Shown here piece by piece: positions 35,880 through 45,171 of a stretch of DNA of 64,000 bases (its first letter is position 1; each line of letters opens with the position of its first letter). Below the pieces are notes generated by a model that was not told the origin of the DNA, did not search any database, and worked only from the letters and a program-made list of their open reading frames with translations. Source of the DNA: Pseudomonas sp. DTU12.3 (GTDB lineage Bacteria; Pseudomonadota; Gammaproteobacteria; Pseudomonadales; Pseudomonadaceae); the NCBI RefSeq assembly GCF_004124275.1, contig NZ_CP027218.1, forward strand, positions 3,661,501-3,725,500, in the 5' to 3' direction. A program made the translations under genes and the position numbers.

Positions 35880-36695
35880 TCACAACCCATAACAATGCCG
35901 CGCCTCAGGAAATCGGCCATCGCGCACATCGTCGGCAAAACGCGCGCACGCATCCCGAATCACCGCGCCGACATCGGCGTATTGTTTGACGAAGCGCGGC
36001 GGCTGCTCACCGCTTAGGCCGAGGACATCTTCGGTGACCAGCACCTGCCCGTCGCAGGCTGGCGAGGCGCCAATGCCGATGGTGGGCATTTTCGACTCCA
36101 GAGTGATCTGCCGGGCCACCCCTTCAGCCACGCCTTCGAGCACCAGACTGAAGGCGCCGGCATCGAGATTGGCGCGAGCGTCTTCGGCAATCAGTGCGCC
36201 GGTTTCAGCGGTCAGGCCCTGCGCCTTGAAGCCGCCCATGACGTTGACGAACTGCGGCATCAACCCGACGTGCGCCATCACCGGAATACCGCGCGCCACG
36301 AGAAATTCAACGGTCGACGCCAAAGCCTTGTTGGCTTCCAGCTTGACCGCATCGCAACCGGTGCGGGCCAGCACCTGCGCGCAATTGCGAAACGCCTGCT
36401 CATGGGATTCCTGATAACTGCCAAACGGCATGTCGGCAATCACGCAGGCCAGCCGCGTGCTGTCGACCACCGCGCGGGTGTGGCCGATGATTTCCTCAAG
36501 CTGCATGCTCAACGTCGAGGGACGGCCGTAACCGACCATGGCCGTGGAATCACCGACCAGAATGAAGTCGACGATGGGATCGATCAGCTTGGCGATCGCG
36601 CTGGAATACGCCGTCAGGGAAACGATTTTTTCCTGGCCTTTCATCGCCACCAATTGCGGCACGGTCAGGCGCTTGGTGCGCAAATGAAGGCTCAT
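35880..36695 (-). CDS. panB: 3-methyl-2-oxobutanoate hydroxymethyltransferase (PanB) paralogue
   Basis: A 271-residue PanB-family protein: [26 protein letters not shown] and [11 protein letters not shown] motifs are all present. The enzyme transfers a hydroxymethyl group from methylenetetrahydrofolate to ketoisovalerate, making ketopantoate. There is no panC beside it, so this may be a second copy or a related aldolase rather than the main pantothenate gene. It ends head-on against the MocR gene, 6 bases apart. Confidence 0.87.
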   Translation of the reverse strand: MSLHLRTKRLTVPQLVAMKGQEKIVSLTAYSSAIAKLIDPIVDFILVGDSTAMVGYGRPSTLSMQLEEIIGHTRAVVDSTRLACVIADMPFGSYQESHEQAFRNCAQVLARTGCDAVKLEANKALASTVEFLVARGIPVMAHVGLMPQFVNVMGGFKAQGLTAETGALIAEDARANLDAGAFSLVLEGVAEGVARQITLESKMPTIGIGASPACDGQVLVTEDVLGLSGEQPPRFVKQYADVGAVIRDACARFADDVRDGRFPEARHCYGL

Positions 36696-36977
36696 GCGCG
36701 CCTCCCGAAGTCGATTGCCTGTGAGTCGCGATCAATGCGTAGAGTGTCCATACAGTGCCCAATATCCAAGAATTCGAGCGCTCGATTATTGGTTTATCGC
36801 AGCAGGATTCAATGTACAGATTGGCCTGAAAAAGCAACCCAGGTGCAGGTCACCGCGCGTCTGTACCTGCTGACTTGCAACCTTGCTAAAGTGCTGCCAA
36901 TAAAACAGCTTGAATACGACACAAGCCCCCTGCCCTAGTGAACGAATCCCCTACATTGCCAAGGAGCGTTACCCGTC

Positions 36978-37463
36978 ATGGATGAAGTCATTACCTACCG
37001 AACCGCCACCGTCGAAGATGCGCTGTCGATGTGTGAGCTGGGCCAATTGCTCAATTCGGTCCACCACGCCGCGCGCCCCGACATCTACGCCGCCGCCACC
37101 GAAGATTTTTCCCGTGACTTGCCGCACTGGTCGGGAATTTTCGAGAAGCCGGGGAGCGTGGCGTTCATCGCCCATGTCGGCGAGCGGGCAGCGGGTTTCA
37201 TTACTGCGAATCTGTCGGCCAGTGTCGGGCCGTTGATGCAGCCGCAGAACGTCGTGCGTATTGGCTCGGTGTGTGTCGCGGAACAGTTCTGGGGCCAGGG
37301 CATCGGTCTGGCGCTGATTCAGCGGGTGAAAGACTGGGCCGTCGAGCACGGGGCCAGCGATTTGCGCCTGACCGTCTGGCCGTTCAATGAGCGCGCGGCA
37401 CGCATTTATGCCGAGTTCGGCTTCGAGACGCGTGCATTCGAGATGGGCATGCGTCTGGCGTGA
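36978..37463 (+). CDS. GNAT family N-acetyltransferase
   Basis: A 161-residue GNAT domain. The acetyl-CoA pocket is in VCVAEQFWGQGIGLALIQRV (Q/RxxGxG/A as QGIG), with the final strand SDLRLTVWPFNERAARIYAEFGFE. Substrate unknown. Preceded by a 282-base divergent region with PanB that shows no recognised site. Confidence 0.87.
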   Translation: MDEVITYRTATVEDALSMCELGQLLNSVHHAARPDIYAAATEDFSRDLPHWSGIFEKPGSVAFIAHVGERAAGFITANLSASVGPLMQPQNVVRIGSVCVAEQFWGQGIGLALIQRVKDWAVEHGASDLRLTVWPFNERAARIYAEFGFETRAFEMGMRLA

Positions 37464-37575
37464 ACGGGTTTGCCCACTGACCGCTGACTGCACAGGCGCA
37501 GATTTTCTGCTTGTCGTGCGCAGCCACAACCCCTTATAAGAGCGACTTTCACTTCCAATACAAGAGTCTGCAACC

Positions 37576-39117
37576 ATGAGCAACGCCTGGAACGAAGGCT
37601 ATTTCACCGACGAAGGCTACACCTACAGCTATAGCCGGGAGATCAATCCGGTGTTCCAGCGCTACTGCTTGTTGTTGCGTGGTTTTGCCAGTCTGGACAA
37701 TGCCGACGGTTATCACTGCGAACTCGGTTTTGGTCAGGGGGTGTCGATCAATATCCACGCCACGGCCAATCCGGGCGGCTTTGTCGGCACCGACTTTCAT
37801 CCGGGCCAGGCCGCCCACGCCGTTGAGCTGGCAAACCTCGGCAACAACGGTGCGCAGCTGTATGACGACAGCTTCGAGCAACTGCTGGCGCGCGATGATC
37901 TGCCGCAGTTCGACAGCATCAGCCTGCATGGCATCTGGACCTGGGTCAGCCGTGACAATCAGAAGCTGATTGTCGAATTCGCCCGGCGCCACCTCAAGCC
38001 GGGTGGTCATCTGTACGTCAGCTACAACGCCTTCCCGGGCTGGTCGCCTTCAGCGCCGTTGCGCCAACTGTTCAGCCTGCACGACCGCTTTGCCAATCAC
38101 TCGACGCGCGCCGATCAGCGCATCGATGCCGCGCTGCAATTCTCCGAGGCGCTGCTGGCGGCCAACCCCAAGTACGCCATTGCTGCACCGCACCTTGGCG
38201 CCAGGCTGCAGACCATCAAAGGCCAGGACCGCCAATACGTCGCCCACGAATATTTCAATCGTGACTGGAATTGCATGTATTTCGCCGACATGGCCGATGC
38301 GTTGGCCCCGGCCAAGCTCGATTACGCTACGACGGCGACGCCGCTGGACTCGGTCGATGCACTCAACCTGAGCGCCGAAGGCCTGGCCTTTCTTGAAGGC
38401 ATCGAGCATCCGCTGATGCGTGAGCAAGCGCGGGACTACTTCGTCAACCAGTCTTTCCGTCGCGATCTGTATGTGCGCGGCGCCAACCGGCTTAGCACCG
38501 TCGAGCGCCGCTCGCGCATGCTCGATACGCGGTTTATCCTGTTGCGCCCGGCAGAAAGCGTCGCGTCCAGCGTCACCGGCCCGGCGGGCGAAGCGTCACT
38601 GCAGCCAGAAATTTACGGCCCGCTGCTCGACGCACTGGCGGCGCAGATGTATGAAGCCAAAACCATGCAGCAGTTGCTCGCCGCGGTGGCGCCGATGGCC
38701 TATGACGATCTCGAGCAAGCCCTCGCCATTCTGGTCGGCATGGGCGCGGTAGCCCCCTGCCAGAGCGAAGCCGTCGAGGCGCGGGTGTACGAACGCTGCG
38801 CCGCGTTCAACCTGCAACTGTGCAAACGCTCGCTGTACAACGCCAACATTCAGGTGCTGAGCAGCCCGGTCACCGGCGGTGGCGTCACGGTCAGCCGCTT
38901 CCAGCAACTGTTCCTGATTTCGATCCGGCAGGGCAAACAGCACCCGTCAGAGTGGGCGCAACTGGTGTGGAGCGTCATCGCCGAACAGAACGAAGTGCTG
39001 ATCAAGGACGGCAAAACGCTGACCACGGCCGAAGAAAACATCGCCGAGCTGATCGAACAGGCCCAAGCCTTTGCCGAGCAATCGCTGATTATTCTCAGTG
39101 CGTTGAAAATCGTCTGA
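37576..39117 (+). CDS. class I SAM-dependent methyltransferase with regulatory domain
   Basis: A 513-residue protein with an N-terminal methyltransferase core (EINPVFQRYCLLLRG, then GFGQGVSINIHA as the SAM loop and GTDFHPGQAA) and a C-terminal methyltransferase regulatory domain of about 200 residues, as seen in Pseudomonas relatives. The target is unknown; related proteins act on small metabolites or surface structures. Single-gene unit. Confidence 0.86.
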   Translation: MSNAWNEGYFTDEGYTYSYSREINPVFQRYCLLLRGFASLDNADGYHCELGFGQGVSINIHATANPGGFVGTDFHPGQAAHAVELANLGNNGAQLYDDSFEQLLARDDLPQFDSISLHGIWTWVSRDNQKLIVEFARRHLKPGGHLYVSYNAFPGWSPSAPLRQLFSLHDRFANHSTRADQRIDAALQFSEALLAANPKYAIAAPHLGARLQTIKGQDRQYVAHEYFNRDWNCMYFADMADALAPAKLDYATTATPLDSVDALNLSAEGLAFLEGIEHPLMREQARDYFVNQSFRRDLYVRGANRLSTVERRSRMLDTRFILLRPAESVASSVTGPAGEASLQPEIYGPLLDALAAQMYEAKTMQQLLAAVAPMAYDDLEQALAILVGMGAVAPCQSEAVEARVYERCAAFNLQLCKRSLYNANIQVLSSPVTGGGVTVSRFQQLFLISIRQGKQHPSEWAQLVWSVIAEQNEVLIKDGKTLTTAEENIAELIEQAQAFAEQSLIILSALKIV

Positions 39118-39211
39118 TCAAGGTGGATTGCGCGGGGACGCTGGCAGGCAAAAAAGCAGCCGCCGTCCCGCCCAGTTGCCGCGATACGACCCTTCTGCCA
39201 AGGGACTTCCC

Positions 39212-39319
39212 ATGGACTTGAAGTTCAGCCCTATCGACGTACTGGCCAGCAACCTCGAAAAAGCCTGCGCCTATTACGAAACGGCCAGTGAGCACCCGAA
39301 AATACTCACGCCCCCATAA
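39212..39319 (+). pseudogene. N-terminal remnant of a VOC/glyoxalase-like gene
   Basis: This 35-residue frame starts MDLKFSPIDVLASNLEKACA and soon ends. It matches the first strand and helix of vicinal-oxygen-chelate proteins, then runs into unrelated sequence near 39290. A matching C-terminal piece is found at 40939-41013. Confidence 0.55.
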
Positions 39320-39440
39320 TGCGTCTACGCTGATTCTGTCGAAACCTCACCGGCAGCCTGTCGCCCGTGTTTGCGCCGCCGAGAGTTTGTCGAGCCATCG
39401 AACGAAACCCACCGCCCTCGCACCGTCCGGAGACGTAACC

Positions 39441-40349
39441 ATGCCCCGTCGCTTGCTGACCGCTGTTGCTCTGCTCGCCTTGAGTATTCAAGCCCACGCA
39501 GACGTCACACCATTTCCTTCATCTTTCAAAACCCAGGACATCAAAGTCGAAGGCGCAACAATGCACGTCCGCGTCGGCGGTAAAGGCCCTGCCGTGGTGC
39601 TGTTGCATGGTTTCGGCGACACCGGCGACATGTGGGCACCGCTGGCGGCGGATCTGGCGCGTGACCACACGGTGGTAGTGCCGGATCTGCGCGGCATGGG
39701 TTTGTCGTCGATTGCGCAGGATGGTTACGACAAAAAGACTCAGGCCGCTGACATTCGCGGGGTGTTGAGCGCGCTGAAAATCGAACACTCAGTGGTGATC
39801 GGTCACGACATCGGCACCATGGTCGCCTTCGCCTATGCCGCGCGCTATCCGCAACTCACCGATCGGCTGGTGGTGATGGACGCGCCCGTGCCCGGCATCA
39901 CGCCGTGGAACGACATCGTGCGTTCGCCGATGCTCTGGCACTTCGACTTCGGCGGCGCCGACATGGAGCGTTTGGTAGCCGGGCGCGAGCGCATCTACCT
40001 CGACCGCTTCTGGAACGAGTTCGCCGGCACGCCCGCCAAGGTCGACGAAGGCACCCGTCAGCACTACGCCAAACTCTACGCCCGCCCCGGAGCGATGCAC
40101 GCCGCGTTCGCCCAGTTCCGCAGCATTCGTCAGGACGCCATCGACAATGCGCCGGTTCTGCAACAGAAACTGACCATGCCGGTGCTGGCTGTCGGCGGTG
40201 AGAAGTCCTTCGGCAACAACGAAGCCATCGTCATGCGCAACGCCGCCGACAACGTCACCGAAGTGGTGATCCCGGCCGCCGGACACTGGCTGATGGAAGA
40301 AGCACCGACCCCAACCATCAAAGCCGTACGCGACTTTATCGCGATGTGA
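39441..40349 (+). CDS. secreted alpha/beta hydrolase (epoxide hydrolase/dehalogenase-like)
   Basis: A 302-residue protein with a Sec signal peptide (cleavage near residue 20, QAHA-DV) and an alpha/beta hydrolase domain: VVLLHGFGDTGDMW, then the elbow GHDIGT with Asp123 as nucleophile. The use of Asp rather than Ser is the epoxide hydrolase/haloalkane dehalogenase type. His probably in AAGHWLMEE. It acts in the periplasm; substrate unknown. In-frame starts upstream are less likely than the one heading the signal peptide. Confidence 0.88.
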   Translation: MPRRLLTAVALLALSIQAHADVTPFPSSFKTQDIKVEGATMHVRVGGKGPAVVLLHGFGDTGDMWAPLAADLARDHTVVVPDLRGMGLSSIAQDGYDKKTQAADIRGVLSALKIEHSVVIGHDIGTMVAFAYAARYPQLTDRLVVMDAPVPGITPWNDIVRSPMLWHFDFGGADMERLVAGRERIYLDRFWNEFAGTPAKVDEGTRQHYAKLYARPGAMHAAFAQFRSIRQDAIDNAPVLQQKLTMPVLAVGGEKSFGNNEAIVMRNAADNVTEVVIPAAGHWLMEEAPTPTIKAVRDFIAM

Positions 40350-40416
40350 GCAATTGACGTTGCCTGAACCCGATCCATGCGTCAGGATTCGCCCCTTTTG
40401 ATCGGAAGGAACACAC

Positions 40417-40740
40417 GTGGAGCATCTATTCGTTTATGGAACCCTGGGGCCGGGGCGACCGAATGAGCACGTCATGTTGAACATCGGCGGCACCTGGCAA
40501 TCGGCTTCGCTCAAGGGTCGTTTGGCACAAGCGGGCTGGGGCGCACAAATGGGCTTTCCGGGGCTGGTGTTGGCCGACGATGGCAATGTGATTGAGGGCT
40601 TCGTGTTTTCTTCCGGGAATTTTCACGCTCATTGGGCGGCGCTTGATGAGTTTGAAGGGGCTGAGTATCAGCGTGTTTTGACGCAGGTGACGTTGGCTGA
40701 TGGTTCGGTCATGGAAGCTTGTGTTTACGCCCTTCGATAG
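40417..40740 (+). CDS. gamma-glutamylcyclotransferase-like protein
   Basis: A 107-residue GGCT-like fold: FVYGTLGPG at residues 5-13 (the YGTL substrate loop) and Glu near 80 in ALDEFEGAEYQR, the catalytic acid position. Such enzymes cyclise gamma-glutamyl peptides or amines. GTG start with AAGGAA ribosome site. Confidence 0.85.
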   Translation: MEHLFVYGTLGPGRPNEHVMLNIGGTWQSASLKGRLAQAGWGAQMGFPGLVLADDGNVIEGFVFSSGNFHAHWAALDEFEGAEYQRVLTQVTLADGSVMEACVYALR

Positions 40741-40773
40741 TTGGTTTTTAAGTTTGCTTACTGAGTAACGTAG

Positions 40774-40923
40774 ATGAATCGTCAGAAGAAATTGAAGCAG
40801 TTGTTCAAGGAAAAGGCCAAGAAGGCCAGCGCGAAATTGGCGCCGAAGAAGCCGAAGTATATTAGTAAGGCTGAGCGGGCGAAGATGGAGGCTGAGGGGC
40901 TGGTGGTGGAGTCGGGCCAATGA
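40774..40923 (+). CDS. DUF2986 family small basic protein
   Basis: A 49-residue lysine-rich protein beginning MNRQKKLKQLFKEKAKKA, then KLAPKKPKYISKAERAKM. This is the DUF2986 family found in gamma-proteobacteria; the function is unknown and it may bind nucleic acid. It follows the cyclotransferase by 33 bases on the same strand. Confidence 0.8.
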   Translation: MNRQKKLKQLFKEKAKKASAKLAPKKPKYISKAERAKMEAEGLVVESGQ

Positions 40924-40938
40924 TGTAGAAGCAGGCCA

Positions 40939-41013
40939 GCGCGAATCATCGTCAAGGATCCCGACGGGTATCTCGTCAGTTTGATAGAGCGGTTGGGTGG
41001 GAGACCGGCTTGA
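40939..41013 (+). pseudogene. C-terminal remnant of a VOC/glyoxalase-like gene
   Basis: This short frame reads ARIIVKDPDGYLVSLIERLG and ends GRPA before a stop. The VKDPDGYLV stretch is the hallmark last strand of VOC proteins. No start or upstream domain is attached, so it is the tail of a broken gene; the head-like piece at 39212 is on the same strand. Confidence 0.65.
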
Positions 41014-41116
41014 TCAAGCTGAATCTGAGCCGAGCCGCCCCCTGCTTGTCGTGATCGCAGGCAATTACGGCCAGAAACAATGAACCGTCCGAACTTGCAT
41101 TAATTTATTAGCCAAT

Positions 41117-41473
41117 TCAGCCCGAGCGTTTCAGGGACCTCGGATCGAATGACACATTGGCCATACTTTGAGCATCAGGCACTGGCTGCCACTCAGCAAT
41201 GCTGGAGTCGATCTCGCGCAGAGTCCATTGCTCGGGGCCTGACCAGGACAGTGCTATGTAGGGGCCTTCAAGTACTGCGTTCGCTATTAACATGTCGACT
41301 TCGTCGGCAGGTCCCGGAAGCATGCCGCCGACAGCAATGGGCACGCGCTGACGCAAAAGGCTGTTGAGCATGCACAACAATTCGGCATGTGATGTGTACT
41401 GAACTCTGCACTCCCCGACTTCAGTGCAGGCAAACACCAGGCTGCCAGTAACGGAGTCTACGGAGCTGATCAA
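41117..41473 (-). CDS. small acidic hypothetical protein
   Basis: A 118-residue acidic soluble protein, unrecognised. It has a repeated hydrophobic/acidic pattern and tryptophans (SWSGPEQWTLRE). Base composition is a little more AT-rich than the core. With the next two minus-strand genes it forms a row of small acidic proteins of the size of immunity proteins, but no cognate toxin is seen beside them. Confidence 0.5.
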   Translation of the reverse strand: MISSVDSVTGSLVFACTEVGECRVQYTSHAELLCMLNSLLRQRVPIAVGGMLPGPADEVDMLIANAVLEGPYIALSWSGPEQWTLREIDSSIAEWQPVPDAQSMANVSFDPRSLKRSG

Positions 41474-41657
41474 AGTCAGATGCGTCGGCGGCAGGCCTGC
41501 GCCCTTTGAATAACGTAGTTTGATGACTGCACCCCATCATGTATTTCGCTTTATGAGCTCGGCGAGTTTCGCAGTTTCATTGCGTGATTCATCGAATCGT
41601 TCGTTCCGTGGGCGGCAGCGATCGGCCAAGTGCGGTCCTTTGAGGCTCAAGTCGAAC

Positions 41658-42059
41658 CTACTTCGAAAGGCCGCGTACGCCGTCGTCGACCTCACACAAA
41701 ATTCTCTCGAGTTCAGGCCGCGTCCACTTCTCCCAAGGAAATACATCCCGGTCATCGTCGCTGTGCCAATACTCGCCTGCATCAAATGCTTGGTAGATAG
41801 AAAATGCCGGCTGGGGCATATCCGTACGCATGGACAAGTCGACGATACCGCCGATGACAATATTCATCACCTCATCACAGTAATGAAAATCGCGAGTACC
41901 AGTAAGAAACAGTCTGGCTACTGAGATCGCCAATTGATTGAGAAGATCGCGACTGTCGATTTGCAGCTGTTCACACATCACACTTAATTCCGTGTTTGGG
42001 GCATTTTCAATGACCGCAAGTACGTAATCCAGGTTGGCATCATTCAGACCTTTGCTCAT
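41658..42059 (-). CDS. small acidic hypothetical protein (immunity-like size)
   Basis: A 133-residue acidic protein, not recognised. It begins MSKGLNDANLDYVLAVIENA and is helical in the first half, with a tryptophan-rich, acidic second half (DAGEYWHSDDDRDVFPWEKW). No signal or membrane segment. AT-richer than core genes. The shape recalls contact-dependent or polymorphic toxin immunity proteins, but this is only a resemblance. Confidence 0.55.
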   Translation of the reverse strand: MSKGLNDANLDYVLAVIENAPNTELSVMCEQLQIDSRDLLNQLAISVARLFLTGTRDFHYCDEVMNIVIGGIVDLSMRTDMPQPAFSIYQAFDAGEYWHSDDDRDVFPWEKWTRPELERILCEVDDGVRGLSK

Positions 42060-42192
42060 GGGATGAAAGTACTCGCCGATTCAACTGTGTGATGAATTCA
42101 GGACAGGCTTGTCAAAAAACATAATGCCAGATGTGCTGCCATTCGTGACCGGCAGCTTTCGGCCCAGAGTTTGAAGCCTTGTTTCCCCGCAC

Positions 42193-42516
42193 TCATACCG
42201 TCTTGACGTTAGCATCTGCGCCGATAATGCCTCCGGAAACAGATACGATGTAATCGGCCGCTCTTTGGCAGAGGATGGCGTGCGATGAACGGATTACTAG
42301 GGTAAGAGGCATGAGCGAGAGCGGGTCAATGTCGATACGTTCTCCTGATGTGCCGCGAAGCGACAATGTCAGTTCCGTCCATTGGCGATCATCTGGACCT
42401 GCGCAGTCACCGTCAGAGTCAACATCGCATCCGGTTCCCCATAGATGTTCAGCAATGTAATAAAAGGCCGGTAATGGTCTTTGCGGCGTGATTTGAATGG
42501 AATAGCAAGTAGACAT
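42193..42516 (-). CDS. small hypothetical protein
   Basis: A 107-residue protein of unknown family, with several cysteines and an acidic segment (GCDVDSDGDCAGPDDRQW). The C-terminal part is hydrophobic and strand-like (VIRSSHAILCQRAADYIVSV). It lies in the same direction as the two small acidic genes downstream, separated by about 130 to 180 bases each, so these are probably separate units. Confidence 0.5.
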   Translation of the reverse strand: MSTCYSIQITPQRPLPAFYYIAEHLWGTGCDVDSDGDCAGPDDRQWTELTLSLRGTSGERIDIDPLSLMPLTLVIRSSHAILCQRAADYIVSVSGGIIGADANVKTV

Positions 42517-42895
42517 GATTTGTTGGCCGGGCCTATCTGTCAGGAGGAGAAAGGGTATCTCGCAGCTTGAGGCTGAGCAATCAGAGTCGCTGCCCCCAGA
42601 CCGTCTATATAGGCATCCATTGGTGTCTGCGATTGCCCCGGCGTATGTAGAAACGACTCCGTGAGCCCTTGCTATGATTGCTGAGGATTTTATCGCGAAG
42701 ATTGCCTGTAAAGCGCTTTATCCAAGGTGAACACCGAGACCAAGGCACCTCGAAATGCAGCTCAACGATCTGCAGTTGCCATTCATTCTGGGCGAAAGTT
42801 GCCTGTCGTGCTGACCACTTGTTGTTGTCCGAGGTAGGCATTGACGTAAAATCGCCACCCCAAAAAATCAGCTTGCATGGCGAGAAGGAGCTTCG
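42517..42895. other. 379-base intergenic stretch without a convincing gene
   Basis: A minus-strand frame here (105 codons, ending near 42605) has no recognisable domain, overlaps the start of the P-loop gene and has irregular codon use; I do not call it. No hairpin terminator or repeat was recognised. It probably holds the promoters of the flanking divergent genes. Confidence 0.5.
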
Positions 42896-43435
42896 ATGCA
42901 ACGGGTGATGATTGTCGGTCAACCTGGGTCAGGCAAAAGCACTTTGGCACGTGAGCTAGGTCAGCGCACGGGCTTGCCGGTCGTTCATATCGACACCATC
43001 CACTGGCAGCCAGGGTGGATCGAACGAAGCCGGGACGAGAAGACGCAGCTTTGTCTGGATGTAGAGGCCCAAGATTTCTGGATATTCGAAGGTGGACATT
43101 CAGCCACCTGGGACAACCGGATGGCCCGTGCTGATCTTTTGATCTGGATTGATCGTTCGGCGACGCTTCGATTCCTGCGAGTACTACGTAGAACGCTGCT
43201 CCAACGCGGTCATTCTCGGCCCGATTTGCCGGAGAACTGCCCCGAGCGACTGGCGAACCTTCCGGAGTTTTTTAAATTCATGTGGCGGACGAAAAAATCA
43301 GCGCGAGAAAAGATGCAGCAACTGGTGGCAACAGCGCCAACAGCTTGTCGCGTGGTTTGTCTGCGGTCTAATCGAGATACAGGCACATTTCTCGCGAGCG
43401 TGGGAAATTCGACTGCCCAGGCTCCGCGAGATTGA
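42896..43435 (+). CDS. P-loop adenylate-kinase-like protein
   Basis: A 179-residue P-loop NTPase: Walker A GQPGSGKST at residues 8-16, then TGLPVVHIDTIHWQPGW, FWIFEGGHSATWDNR and a LID-like RTLLQRGHSRPDL. This is the family often labelled DNA topology modulation or AAA protein, a nucleoside or shikimate kinase-like fold. GAGAAGGAG ribosome site. A remnant of a similar gene lies at 34387-34482. Confidence 0.82.
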   Translation: MQRVMIVGQPGSGKSTLARELGQRTGLPVVHIDTIHWQPGWIERSRDEKTQLCLDVEAQDFWIFEGGHSATWDNRMARADLLIWIDRSATLRFLRVLRRTLLQRGHSRPDLPENCPERLANLPEFFKFMWRTKKSAREKMQQLVATAPTACRVVCLRSNRDTGTFLASVGNSTAQAPRD

Positions 43436-43599
43436 TCGGAACGCTTGAAGGACCGCCCCCCCTTGCTCGGCATTGCCCAAGTAGTGAGGCAGGGGCGCTG
43501 GCGGTGAATCAGGCATTCGATATCTAGTGCCAAAGGAGGTTCAATAGGCAGGAATCTGGCGGGATGTGCATCGGCTATTCGGACTAAAACCGTAGCTTT

Positions 43600-44052
43600 T
43601 TACAAGGGCAGCAGCCGATCCTGCACCACGCGTTTCATCACCAGCGTCGACGTCAGTCGTTGCACATTGGGCAAGGTCGAAAGGCTGTCGTCGTAGAGCC
43701 GCTGAAACGCCGGCAGATCCTGGGTAATCACGTGCAACAGGTAATCCGGTTCGCCAAACAATCGCTGAGCGTCGACGATTTGCGGGATCTGCACCAGCGC
43801 CGCTTCAAAAGCCTCGACCGCCGCATGATCACCCTCGCGCAGGGTGGCAAACACCATCGCCGAGAAATTCAGCCCCAGCGCAACCGGGTCCAGTTGCGCG
43901 CGATAGCCGAGCAACACCCCGGAGTCTTCCAGTGCCCGCACCCGACGATGACAGGGCGACAGGCTCAAGCCCACGCGCTCCGCCAGTTCCGTGACGGACA
44001 AGCGGCCGTCCTTTTGCAGCTCGGCAAGAATATTCCGGTCAATTCTATCCAT
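43600..44052 (-). CDS. Lrp/AsnC family transcriptional regulator
   Basis: A 150-residue Lrp-type regulator: N-terminal HTH (MDRIDRNILAELQKDGRLS, with LAERVGLSLSPCHRRVRALE) and a C-terminal RAM ligand domain. It diverges from a LysE-type exporter gene 149 bases away and very likely controls it in response to an amino acid, the usual arrangement. Confidence 0.92.
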   Translation of the reverse strand: MDRIDRNILAELQKDGRLSVTELAERVGLSLSPCHRRVRALEDSGVLLGYRAQLDPVALGLNFSAMVFATLREGDHAAVEAFEAALVQIPQIVDAQRLFGEPDYLLHVITQDLPAFQRLYDDSLSTLPNVQRLTSTLVMKRVVQDRLLPL

Positions 44053-44201
44053 TCAGTAAAACCTTCCAATTTCAGGTGCCATAACGACAATCTTTAAAAG
44101 AAGATTCTAGCGGACTTTCATCATTCTTCCCTTATCAAACACTGACCGGGGAAAGACATGTTCAAACCAGCCATGATAAATCGCCGACCAAGGGTTACGC
44201 C

Positions 44202-44819
44202 ATGAGCTTCAGCACATTGGCTGCGTTCTGGGCGGTATCGATATTGTTCGTCATCACCCCTGGCGCGGATTGGGCCTATGCAATTTCCGCAGGTTTGAAG
44301 CATCGTGTGGTTCTGCCCGCCGTGGGCGGATTGTTATCCGGTCATTTACTGGCGACCCTGATCGTTGCCGCTGGCGTCGGCACGTTAGTCGCCAGCCATC
44401 CAGTAGCATTGGCGGTACTGACCGTGACTGGCGCGGGTTATCTGCTGTGGCTGGGCGCCAATCTGCTGGCCCGCCCTACGACGCCGCATGCCGATACCAG
44501 TCAGGCCAGCGACGCCTGGACACGCTGGGCCTTCAAGGGATTTTGCGTGAGCGGTCTGAACCCGAAAGTCTTTCTGCTGTTTCTCGCATTGCTGCCGCAA
44601 TTTGCCGACACCCACGCAGCGTGGCCGGTGCCCTTGCAGATGGTTGCGCTCGGGCTGGTGCATACCGTGAGCTGCGCGGTGATTTACCTGCTGGTCGGCT
44701 TCGGCTCGCAAGTGGTGTTGCGAGCGCGCCCTGCCGCTGCGCGCCGGGTCAGTCAATGGTCTGGCGGACTGATGATCATCATTGCGTTGGCACTGTTGAT
44801 CGAACAACTGTGTGCCTGA
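44202..44819 (+). CDS. LysE/RhtB family amino-acid exporter
   Basis: A 205-residue membrane protein with about six helices. The first carries the family signature VITPGADWAYAISAGL and GLLSGHLLA follows. It exports an amino acid or small metabolite; the substrate is probably the ligand of the divergent Lrp regulator. Confidence 0.92.
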   Translation: MSFSTLAAFWAVSILFVITPGADWAYAISAGLKHRVVLPAVGGLLSGHLLATLIVAAGVGTLVASHPVALAVLTVTGAGYLLWLGANLLARPTTPHADTSQASDAWTRWAFKGFCVSGLNPKVFLLFLALLPQFADTHAAWPVPLQMVALGLVHTVSCAVIYLLVGFGSQVVLRARPAAARRVSQWSGGLMIIIALALLIEQLCA

Positions 44820-44860
44820 CCTATGCTGTCAGGCAGATATTTCCACTGCGGAGGATCTCT

Positions 44861-45076
44861 ATGAAAGCCGAGGTCAGCGTGATCAATGAAGAAGGCGTTA
44901 TCGTGCTGCAGGCGACAACCACAGGCGGGTTGCCGGGTGCGGCGGAACGAGAATATCTGAAGCGCCTGCTGACGCAACACCAGGTCAGCTTGCACGCTTC
45001 GACGCATATTTTTTATGCCTTCCAGGCATCGTCCTCGCAGCCGTTGATCCATCGGCCATATGCCACAAACGAATAA
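44861..45076 (+). CDS. small hypothetical protein (71 aa)
   Basis: A 71-residue soluble protein starting MKAEVSVINEEGVIVLQATT, unrecognised. A GGAGGA ribosome site lies before the ATG. It follows the LysE gene by 41 bases on the same strand and may be cotranscribed. Confidence 0.6.
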   Translation: MKAEVSVINEEGVIVLQATTTGGLPGAAEREYLKRLLTQHQVSLHASTHIFYAFQASSSQPLIHRPYATNE

Positions 45077-45171
45077 ACAGCATATTTTTAAGTATTTTAT
45101 TTCTGCATCAACACGCCGCTATACCTGCGTCTTCGATCCGGCACCACGCCGGCATTTGCAGGAGTAGACGC

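Noticed and set aside
42605..42922. 105-codon minus-strand frame before the P-loop gene
   Set aside because: No domain, basic low-quality composition, and it overlaps the ribosome site and start of the P-loop gene.
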